Source: Deltaproteobacteria bacterium RBG_13_61_14 (GTDB lineage: Bacteria; RBG-13-61-14). Taken from it: a DNA stretch of 5,019 nucleotides. Below are positions 1 to 5,019 of this stretch, in pieces. Location of the stretch: NCBI GenBank assembly GCA_001797815.1, contig MGQK01000038.1, positions 1 through 5,019 of the forward strand, given 5' to 3'. Made by a program: the position numbers and the translations under genes. Position 1 is the first letter of the stretch. Every line of letters begins with the position of its first letter. The notes beneath the pieces are model-generated. The model ran no database searches, was not told where the DNA came from, and saw only the letters and a program-made list of their open reading frames with translations.

Positions 1-1218
1 AAATGCCGGGACGACTCCGGCGCGCCGGCCCTGGCCATCACCGCCACCGGCGCGCAAAAGGGCGAGTTGACCCCGGATAAAATCTGTTATCCCGCGCTGG
101 ATCGGACCAACTACGGCTATTTCAAGGCTTCCACCGAGACCGACATCCACGCCCGCATCCTCCAGATCCCCGGGGTCAACGCCTCCATGCACGGCCACAC
201 CAAGATGGCGATGGTGGTGAGCATGGACGACGCGCCCCATCCCAAGGCCAACCCGCGGCCGCCGCTCGTCCCGGTGGACCCGCTTGGCGCCCGCTACCTG
301 GGCCGAGTGCCGGTGGTGTGGGTCAAGGTCCAGTCCGGCTCGCCCGAGATGATCGAGACCATCCCCAAACAACTGGAGACCTCGCCGGTGTGTCTGCTGG
401 AGGAGCACGGCGCTTTTGCCCGGGGCGCGAGCCTGGAGCAGGCGCTGTTTCACTTGTGCGTGCTCGAGCACTCCGGGCAGGTGATTTTTTTCTCCGAGAT
501 CCTGGGCGCGGACCTGGATGGGGCCCGAAACAAAGCGGAAGCGCTGAAGCCCGGATTGCAAAAGCTGCTGCCGGACTATTCTTCGGAACAGGACTCTCTG
601 CGCCAGTTCGCGGACGAGCCGGACACCGTCGAGACCTTCCTGCAAACCGGCTTCCGGATCTTCGAGTCCGGCTACAGCCCCTTCCACACCGGCTCCATGA
701 GCCTGCGCGGGGCCAAGACCTTGCTCTACCTGCCCAAGGCCGCGATGCCCCACGACCTGACCGGCCCCATGTTGGAACTTCCTTTGGATTCTTCCCAGGC
801 CGGGGAGAATTTCGGCTCCGAGCTGGAGTTGCACCGGAAGATTTACCGCGAAACGCCGTTCAAGGCGCTGGTGCACTGCTACGTGGCCGAAGCCCAGGCC
901 CAGGCGCTCGCGCTCACCGCAAAAGCCGGCGAAAAATTTCCGCGGGTCATCCCGATTGACGCAGAGGGCGGATTCCTCTACCCGGCCATCCCCGTCCTGC
1001 CGGCGTTCCCGAGCGTGGACGAACTCGGCCGCGCGCTCCTGGATTACCGCATGGCCATCGTGGCCTTTGGCGGGGTCTGGGCCGCGGCCGAGCAGTCGGT
1101 GGGCGAAGCGCTCCGCCACATCTCCTCGTGCAAAGATATCTGCTTCTACCGGATCATGGCCAAGCTGCGCGGGCTTAATGTCTCGGTCCTGGAGCCCAAG
1201 CGGGCCAAGAGCTGGTGA
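1..1218 (+). CDS. Two-domain class II aldolase/adducin family protein (5' end outside window)
   Basis: The frame is open from the left edge, giving 405 visible residues, so the gene is partial. The TTG at 67 is not the start, because the family-like stretch ITATGAQKGELTPDKI lies across and before it; I estimate roughly 40 N-terminal residues are missing. Two class II aldolase-like domains follow in tandem. Domain 1 (visible residues 1 to about 165) has STETDIHARI, then the metal-binding His64-Gly-His66, and LLEEHGAF with the third ligand His136. Domain 2 (about 215-395) begins with TGSMSLR, like the family GN-S-R loop, and repeats the pattern as SELELHRKIY. There the His pair is His292-Cys-Tyr294 and the EHG site is Phe-Gly-Gly (356-358), so metal binding is probably lost. 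Family members are usually zinc-dependent cytosolic enzymes that cleave or form sugar-phosphate-like aldols; the substrate here is unknown. The stop is followed at once by an AOR-family gene, suggesting joint work on an aldehyde. Family assignment is firm; catalytic role is inferred. Confidence 0.85.
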   Translation, partial: KCRDDSGAPALAITATGAQKGELTPDKICYPALDRTNYGYFKASTETDIHARILQIPGVNASMHGHTKMAMVVSMDDAPHPKANPRPPLVPVDPLGARYLGRVPVVWVKVQSGSPEMIETIPKQLETSPVCLLEEHGAFARGASLEQALFHLCVLEHSGQVIFFSEILGADLDGARNKAEALKPGLQKLLPDYSSEQDSLRQFADEPDTVETFLQTGFRIFESGYSPFHTGSMSLRGAKTLLYLPKAAMPHDLTGPMLELPLDSSQAGENFGSELELHRKIYRETPFKALVHCYVAEAQAQALALTAKAGEKFPRVIPIDAEGGFLYPAIPVLPAFPSVDELGRALLDYRMAIVAFGGVWAAAEQSVGEALRHISSCKDICFYRIMAKLRGLNVSVLEPKRAKSW

Positions 1219-1235
1219 GAGGCGCGAGCGGGAAA

Positions 1236-3044
1236 ATGCCATCCAAAGTGGTGGAAATTGACCTGAGCCGGCAGGAGGTCCGGGAATTCAGCATTGATTC
1301 GCGGCCCTGGCTCGGCGGTCGGGGTCTCGCGGTCAAGCTGTTCACCGATCGGGCCGATCCCGGCTGCGATCCGCTCTCCGCGGACAACGTGCTGGTGGCG
1401 GCCGTGAGCGCGATCACCGGAACCACGGCTCCCACCGCCGGCCGCGGCCACATCGTCTTTAAATCTCCGCTTACCGGCGCCATCGGGTCGTCCAACTCCG
1501 GCGGCCGCTGGGGCAAGATCCTCAAGAGCGCGGGCTACGACGCCCTGGTGATCAAGGGTGCTTCTTCTAATCCTGTATATATCCTCGTTACGGATCAAGG
1601 CAAAGACTTGGCGGAGAGAGTTTCCCTTCGGCCGGCGGAAGAGCTCTGGGGCAAGAGCGTGCCCGAGGTTTCCGATCTGCTCGCCGGCCGTCACGGCCAA
1701 GATTGCAGCGTGCTCGCCACCGGGCCGGCGGGCGAGAAGCTCGTCCGCTTCGCCTCGCTGATGAACGAGAAGAACCGGGCTTACGGCCGGGGCGGACCGG
1801 GCGCGGTGCTGGGCGCGAAGCGGGTGAAGGCGATCGTGGTCAAGGGCAGTGCCAAGACCGGGGTGGCGGAGCCGGAAAGGTTCAAGGACGCGGTGGAGCA
1901 GACCCGGCATATCATGAAGGCGCAGCCCATCACCAAGCGGGTGCTCCGCGACCTGGGCACGGCCGGCCTGGTCCACCTGATCAACGAGATGCGGATGCTG
2001 CCCCGCCGCAACTTCCAAGATTGCATACACGATTCCGACCTGATTGATAACATCTCGGGCGAGGCGATCAGCCGCACCATCCTCGAGCGGGCCGGCGGCT
2101 GCTTTAGCTGTCCCATCCTCTGCCAGCGCCACACCCGGGTTGGAGGCAAGAGCGGCGAAGGGCCGGAGTTCGAAACCGCGGTCTTGATGGGGCCGCTGCT
2201 GGATATCTATGACCTGGAAGCGATCACCCTGGGCAACTACCGGGCCAATGAGTTGGGCCTGGATACCATGTCCCTGGGCGGGACCCTGGCCTGCGCGGCG
2301 GAGTTGTTTGAGCGCGAAGCTATCACCCCGGCGGACGCGGGCGGGATTGCGCTGCGCTTCGGCGAGGCCTCGCTCTACCCGGAGATCGTGGAGAAGATCG
2401 GGAAGCGGGAAGGGATCGGGGACCTGCTGGCCGAAGGATCGCTCCGGCTGGCCGAGCGGTTCGAGCATCCGGAAGCGGCCATGCAGGTGAAGGGGCTGGA
2501 GATCCCGGCCTATGATCCGCGCGGCATGATGGCCCAGGCGCTGGGCTACATGACTTCCCCCACCGGCGCCTGTCACCTGCGCGGCGGCTACTCGATCGCG
2601 CTCGCTTTTTTCGGGGGCATCCGGGAGGTGCCGCGCTTCTCGGTCCGGCAGGCGGCCATGACCTGCAAGAACCAGCAGGACCTGGGGATCATCCAGGACT
2701 CGCTCGGGATCTGCCGCTTTATCGGATATGCCACCGGCGCGGAGCACTGGGCCCGGATTTATGGCGCGGCGATCGGGGAGGAAGTGAGCCGGGCGGAGTT
2801 GGAGCAGGCGGCGGAGCGGATTGCGAGCCTGGAGCGGCTCTTCAACCTGCGGGCCGGGTTTTCGCGGAAGGATGATGACTTACCGGCGCGGTTCAAGACC
2901 GAGGCGATCAGCATCGGCCGGCGCGACCGAATAATCTCGGAAGCGGACCGGGAGCGGATGCTGGATGATTATTACCAGGTGCGGGGATGGGATCGGGAGG
3001 GGGTGCCCCGGCCCGAACTTCAGGAACGTTTATCAATAAAATAG
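1236..3044 (+). CDS. Aldehyde ferredoxin oxidoreductase family protein (tungsten/molybdenum bis-pterin enzyme)
   Basis: This is a complete 602-residue protein with the full AOR layout. Family members oxidise aldehydes to carboxylic acids in the cytoplasm and pass electrons to ferredoxin, using a bis-pterin tungsten or molybdenum centre and one [4Fe-4S] cluster. The N-terminal domain shows WLGGRGLA (26-33), APTAGR (65-70) and KSPLTG (76-81), followed by SNSGG. RGGPGAVLGAKRVKAI lies at 185-200. The cluster ligands are Cys289, Cys292 and Cys296 (CFSCPILC) plus Cys493 (SLGIC). GPEFET (309-314) and His447 (GACHLRGG) match the active-site Glu and His of Pyrococcus furiosus AOR (Glu313, His448; cysteines 288, 291, 295, 494, from memory). 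The near-identical numbering favours the ATG at 1236. A GTG at 1215 would overlap the upstream stop by 4 bp and add 7 residues; a GAGAGG at 1217-1222 is a rather distant ribosome site for the ATG. Subfamily and substrate (AOR, FOR, GAPOR, WOR or BamB type) cannot be settled; length fits AOR proper. Confidence 0.95.
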   Translation: MPSKVVEIDLSRQEVREFSIDSRPWLGGRGLAVKLFTDRADPGCDPLSADNVLVAAVSAITGTTAPTAGRGHIVFKSPLTGAIGSSNSGGRWGKILKSAGYDALVIKGASSNPVYILVTDQGKDLAERVSLRPAEELWGKSVPEVSDLLAGRHGQDCSVLATGPAGEKLVRFASLMNEKNRAYGRGGPGAVLGAKRVKAIVVKGSAKTGVAEPERFKDAVEQTRHIMKAQPITKRVLRDLGTAGLVHLINEMRMLPRRNFQDCIHDSDLIDNISGEAISRTILERAGGCFSCPILCQRHTRVGGKSGEGPEFETAVLMGPLLDIYDLEAITLGNYRANELGLDTMSLGGTLACAAELFEREAITPADAGGIALRFGEASLYPEIVEKIGKREGIGDLLAEGSLRLAERFEHPEAAMQVKGLEIPAYDPRGMMAQALGYMTSPTGACHLRGGYSIALAFFGGIREVPRFSVRQAAMTCKNQQDLGIIQDSLGICRFIGYATGAEHWARIYGAAIGEEVSRAELEQAAERIASLERLFNLRAGFSRKDDDLPARFKTEAISIGRRDRIISEADRERMLDDYYQVRGWDREGVPRPELQERLSIK

Positions 3045-3105
3045 TTATCTATATCACTATTAAGATTAAAGTGTTAAATGTTAAGCTCTGACCCTCATGA
3101 TTTCT
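3045..3105. other. AT-rich convergent intergenic junction
   Basis: The 61 bp between the stop of the AOR gene (+) and the stop of the membrane-protein gene (-) are much richer in A and T than the flanking genes. The only pairing seen is a weak 6-bp AT stem, AATAGT (3040-3045) with ACTATT (3056-3061) around a 10-nt loop, and a direct repeat of TAAGCT (3082-3087 and 3107-3112). No GC-rich hairpin with a T-run is present on either strand, so the terminators of the two converging transcripts are not identified. Confidence 0.5.
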
Positions 3106-4140
3106 CTAAGCTTCTTCCACTTCCAGGGCTAATTTCCCCGACTCGGGTTCCGGCGCTTGGACCAGGGAGCTGATATCCTTGAGCGCGGGCCGTAGCGAGA
3201 CCAGGGCGATGAGGCCGCGGCAGAGGGCGCGGGCGAAGGGGAGGAAGAGGGAGAGGGCGGCGATATTTTCGGGTGAACCGTAGTGGCCGAAGAAAGTCAT
3301 CCAGGCCAGGGTGGCGGTGCCGAAGCCGCCGAAGGCGATGGGCAGGTCCATGACCAGCAAGGCCAGGGGCGCGACCACCAGGAACTCGGACAAGGGGACG
3401 TTCACGGCAAAGGCCCGGTTGAGGAAGTAGAAGCCGACCAGCATCAGGACAAAGGGCAGGGCCATCATGGCCCAGGTCAGGACCCATTGCCGGCGGGTAG
3501 CGAGGCGGAAGGCGGTCCAGAACTCGCTCTCGCGGTCGCGGACAATAATCCGGCCCAGGCCGGTGTAGTCGGTGCCACGGAACCAGAAGAACCAGCTCCC
3601 GAAAAAGAACAATACCCCGGGGAAAATCAAAATAAACCACCACACGTAGAGGTTGATCCTGGCTTTGTCCGCCAGCCCGTAATAGTGCAGAGCCAGGGTG
3701 ACCGGGATCATGAGGAACCCCATGCCCCACATGACCATGCCGAAGCGAAAGAGGGCGATGCCCAGGAGTTTGCGCCAACTGATCCGGGCCTTGCGCTGCT
3801 GGTAGAGGAGAAGCCCGCCGCCGCCCAGGGCGCTGTTAAGGAACATCAGGATGTAACTGGTGCCTTGGATCCAGAAAAAAGTCCAGAAGGGGAAAGGCCC
3901 GTGGAACCAGCGGATGGTCCGTTCCACCAAGAGCGCCGAGAAAAACCACATGACCAATTGAGGCAGGAAAATAGCGATCAGCGCCGGCCTAAGGTCGGCC
4001 TGGCCGCAGGCGGCGAGGAATTTTGGCCAGTCCTGGTCGTGGAAGTAGTAGTAGAGGATGCCGATGCTGACCAGGACCGGGACCGCCTGTTTGACCCAGG
4101 CTGGAATCCGGGGTGGCTTAATCGGGATCGTATCCCCCAT
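3106..4140 (-). CDS. Multipass membrane protein, lysylphosphatidylglycerol synthase TM/UPF0104-like
   Basis: This is a complete 344-residue integral membrane protein. About eight hydrophobic segments are visible, near residues 16-33, 53-73, 85-103, 126-151, 164-187, 219-241, 254-280 and 291-315. There is no cleavable signal peptide and the C-terminal tail is acidic. Two stretches resemble the conserved parts of the UPF0104/LPG synthase transmembrane superfamily: NSALGGGGLLLYQQRKARISW (its GG motif at 106-109) and DLPIAFGGFGTATLAW (265-280), followed by a helix with PFARALCRGL. In that superfamily related domains move or flip lipids or lipid-linked sugars, but no soluble transferase domain is attached here, so the function is unknown. 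The ATG start is supported by an AAAGGA ribosome site (4149-4154) 8 nt upstream. The gene lies downstream of gpsA on the same strand, which supplies glycerol 3-phosphate for phospholipids; a link to membrane lipid handling is only inference. The fold-level assignment is moderate, the membrane call strong. Confidence 0.8.
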   Translation of the reverse strand: MGDTIPIKPPRIPAWVKQAVPVLVSIGILYYYFHDQDWPKFLAACGQADLRPALIAIFLPQLVMWFFSALLVERTIRWFHGPFPFWTFFWIQGTSYILMFLNSALGGGGLLLYQQRKARISWRKLLGIALFRFGMVMWGMGFLMIPVTLALHYYGLADKARINLYVWWFILIFPGVLFFFGSWFFWFRGTDYTGLGRIIVRDRESEFWTAFRLATRRQWVLTWAMMALPFVLMLVGFYFLNRAFAVNVPLSEFLVVAPLALLVMDLPIAFGGFGTATLAWMTFFGHYGSPENIAALSLFLPFARALCRGLIALVSLRPALKDISSLVQAPEPESGKLALEVEEA

Positions 4141-4148
4141 CGTGGGTT

Positions 4149-4154
4149 TCCTTT
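4149..4154 (-). promoter_or_regulatory. Shine-Dalgarno site of the membrane-protein gene
   Basis: Read on the minus strand, AAAGGA lies 8 nt before the ATG at 4140-4138. It is the best-spaced ribosome site in the window and fixes the start of the membrane-protein gene. Confidence 0.7.
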
Positions 4155-4163
4155 CGGGATGTA

Positions 4164-4208
4164 TTTTTTTTCAGCGCCCCCGGACTGCGGCCGGCTGGAA
4201 GAAAAAAA
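4164..4208. repeat. Imperfect inverted repeat with T-tract and A-tract arms in the leader of the membrane-protein gene
   Basis: On the plus strand eight T residues and CAGC (4164-4175) are mirrored by GCTG, GAAG and seven A residues (4194-4208), around a GC-rich core that can itself partly fold. In the minus-strand transcript this could form a stem-loop ending 9 nt before the Shine-Dalgarno site at 4154-4149. It is not a normal intrinsic terminator, because in both directions the run after the hairpin is A rather than T. A role in leader folding or translation control is possible but unproven. Confidence 0.4.
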
Positions 4209-4234
4209 TTTCTTGCCCGCTACTATACCACGAA

Positions 4235-4246
4235 AATACTAATACT
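4235..4246 (+). repeat. Tandem AATACT hexamer at the outer edge of the left palindrome
   Basis: AATACT occurs at 4235-4240 and again at 4241-4246, so the first six bases of the left palindrome are duplicated directly outside it. AATACT also recurs at 4305-4310, just inside the right palindrome, where GAATACT (4304-4310) pairs with AGTATTC (4332-4338). These may be traces of slippage or of the element's insertion target, but the motif is too short to decide. Confidence 0.4.
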
Positions 4247-4337
4247 AGGGACAGTCCCCGGTATTCTTGGCGGCCGAGGATCGCGGGTGATAAGCTTATT
4301 TTTGAATACTGCAATACCGGGGGCTGTCCCTAGTATT
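4241..4337. repeat. REPIN/MITE-like element: two inverted copies of a 25-bp imperfect palindrome
   Basis: The left copy (4241-4265) and the reverse complement of the right copy (4313-4337) agree at 24 of 25 positions; the one difference (T4255 against G4323) would still pair as U-G in RNA. Each copy is also a palindrome by itself. The left one reads AATAC, TA, GGGAC, A, GTCCC, CG, GTATT, so 10 of 12 positions pair around A4253 with a two-base internal mismatch. The right one keeps 9 of 12 Watson-Crick pairs around T4325. A 47-bp spacer separates them. A short REP-type palindrome with an internal mismatch, arranged as an inverted doublet of about 100 bp, is the known form of REPINs mobilised by REP-associated tyrosine (Y1/IS200-like) transposases. 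No such transposase is in the window, so mobilisation is inferred. Copies elsewhere in the genome would settle it. Confidence 0.7.
4290..4299. repeat. Perfect 10-bp palindrome ATAAGCTTAT in the spacer of the REPIN-like element
   Basis: ATAAGCTTAT is fully self-complementary and is followed by further T residues up to 4303. With no loop it is unlikely to be a hairpin. It could be a dimeric protein-binding site or chance in an AT-rich part of the spacer. Confidence 0.3.
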
Positions 4338-5019
4338 CGATTTCAGATTTGAGTTTCCGGCCCATCAGGGTGGCGAGCGCGATGGCCGGGGTCTTGTCGG
4401 CGTAAAGGATGAGATAGACCTGCTCGGTGATCGGCATCTCCACGCCCACCTTCTGGCTGAGCTTGTAAACCGTCTCCGCGTTCTTGACGCCCTCGGCCAC
4501 TTGCTTCATCTCGGCCAGGATCTCTTTCAGCTTCTTGCCCTGGCCGATGGCCAGACCCACCTGGCGGTTGCGGGAGAGGTCGCCGGTGCAGGTCAGGACC
4601 AGGTCGCCCATGCCCGCGAGCCCGGCAAAGGTCATGGGGTTGGCGCCCATCTTGACGCCGAGGCGGGCGATCTCGACCAGACCCCGGGTGATGAGAGCGG
4701 CCCGGGTGTTGGTGCCGAAGCCCATGCCGTCGGAGATGCCGGCGGCGATGGCGATCACGTTCTTGACCGCGCCGCCCAGCTCCACGCCGATCACGTCATT
4801 GGAGGTATAGACCCGAAAATAATCGGTGGCGAGCGCCTGCTGGACCGCATCGGCCGCGGCCGGGTCGCGCGAAGCGGCGCTGACCGCGGTGGGCATGCCC
4901 TGGATGACTTCGCGGGCAAAGCTGGGTCCGGAGACCGCGACCATGCGGCTGGCGATGTGGTCCGGGAGCGCCTCGGCCATGACGCCGGACATGGTGAGGA
5001 AGGTTTCGTTCTCGATGCC
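4330..5019 (-). CDS. gpsA: NAD(P)-dependent glycerol-3-phosphate dehydrogenase (5' end outside window)
   Basis: The enzyme interconverts dihydroxyacetone phosphate and sn-glycerol 3-phosphate with NAD(P)H in the cytoplasm, providing the backbone for phospholipids. 229 C-terminal residues are visible; the ATG at 4992-4990 is internal, because the frame continues to the right edge as GIENETFLTM, a typical GpsA stretch. About 100 N-terminal residues, including the nucleotide-binding Rossmann motif, are missing. Visible landmarks are GPSFAREV (31-38) and GAVKNVIAIAAGISDGMGFG with its conserved Lys87, which together with the following TN fits the family signature. Then come AALITRGLVE, GLAGMGDL and SRNR (149-152). 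The C-terminus ends normally at LMGRKLKSE plus IEY. The final Tyr codon and the TAG stop lie inside the right-hand palindrome of the REPIN-like element. The next gene on this strand is the multipass membrane protein, 189 bp downstream. The identification is firm. Confidence 0.96.
   Translation of the reverse strand, partial: GIENETFLTMSGVMAEALPDHIASRMVAVSGPSFAREVIQGMPTAVSAASRDPAAADAVQQALATDYFRVYTSNDVIGVELGGAVKNVIAIAAGISDGMGFGTNTRAALITRGLVEIARLGVKMGANPMTFAGLAGMGDLVLTCTGDLSRNRQVGLAIGQGKKLKEILAEMKQVAEGVKNAETVYKLSQKVGVEMPITEQVYLILYADKTPAIALATLMGRKLKSEIEY

Noticed and set aside
67-69. TTG as the start of the aldolase-like gene
   Set aside because: The family-like sequence continues upstream of it to the left edge, so the real start lies outside the window.
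1146-2747. Long minus-strand open frame of 533 codons opposite the AOR gene
   Set aside because: It is antisense to a protein with complete AOR motifs; the composition (Arg, Pro, Gly, His, Gln rich) is typical of a shadow frame in GC-rich DNA, and no family motif is seen.
3040-3061. AATAGT/ACTATT stem as a terminator of the AOR transcript
   Set aside because: It is only six AT-biased pairs with a 10-nt loop and no T-run; it would be unstable and overlaps the stop codon.
4222-4227. TATAGT on the minus strand as a -10 promoter element for the membrane-protein gene
   Set aside because: No sequence resembling a -35 element lies 16-18 bp upstream; those positions fall in the palindrome.
3283-4242. 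Plus-strand open frame of 319 codons opposite the membrane-protein gene
   Set aside because: It is a low-complexity Glu/Gly/Gln/Pro-rich product expected from the complement of hydrophobic codons; the minus-strand protein has coherent membrane helices and a good ribosome site.
4241-4337. The inverted palindromes as an intrinsic terminator of gpsA
   Set aside because: The hairpin of the gpsA-proximal copy is not followed by a T-run on the minus strand, and the two-copy layout fits a REP doublet better; a transcription-stopping side effect remains possible.
4990-4992. ATG as the start of gpsA
   Set aside because: The frame continues to the right edge with GpsA-like residues, and a start here would leave out the NAD-binding domain.

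Overview
The window looks like a piece of a GC-rich bacterial chromosome from an organism with anaerobic metabolism. The anaerobic call rests on a complete tungsten/molybdenum-pterin aldehyde ferredoxin oxidoreductase (AOR) family gene. The bacterial call rests on a bacterial-type gpsA (NAD(P)-dependent glycerol-3-phosphate dehydrogenase). The phylum cannot be fixed from these four genes. The window holds no rRNA, tRNA, CRISPR array, transposase gene or recognisable defence or phage gene.

Left half (1-3044, + strand): a two-gene operon. The first gene enters from the left edge and encodes a two-domain class II aldolase/adducin-family protein. Its N-terminal domain keeps the metal-binding histidines and its C-terminal domain has lost most of them. 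Its stop codon is immediately followed by the AOR-family gene (17 bp to the preferred ATG, or a 4-bp GTGA overlap if a GTG start is used). Class II aldolases release or bind small aldehydes and AORs oxidise aldehydes to acids while reducing ferredoxin, so the pair reads as a compact aldehyde-handling module. The actual substrate is not visible.

Middle (3045-3105): a short AT-rich convergent junction with no convincing terminator.

Right half (3106-5019, - strand): gpsA enters from the right edge (N-terminus missing) and ends at 4330. It is followed by a 189-bp intergenic region and then a gene for an integral membrane protein of about eight helices, resembling the lysylphosphatidylglycerol synthase transmembrane/UPF0104-like family. 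The intergenic region contains the most unusual structure in the window. It is a pair of 25-bp imperfect palindromes (4241-4265 and 4313-4337), inverted with respect to each other, matching at 24 of 25 positions and separated by 47 bp. The layout is that of a REP doublet (REPIN) or small MITE. The gpsA stop codon and last Tyr codon lie inside the gpsA-proximal copy. A second inverted repeat sits in the leader of the membrane-protein gene, just upstream of its Shine-Dalgarno sequence.

Nothing here proves a new system. The points most worth checking are the REPIN-like element fused to the end of gpsA, and the aldolase/AOR pair with its degenerate second aldolase domain.
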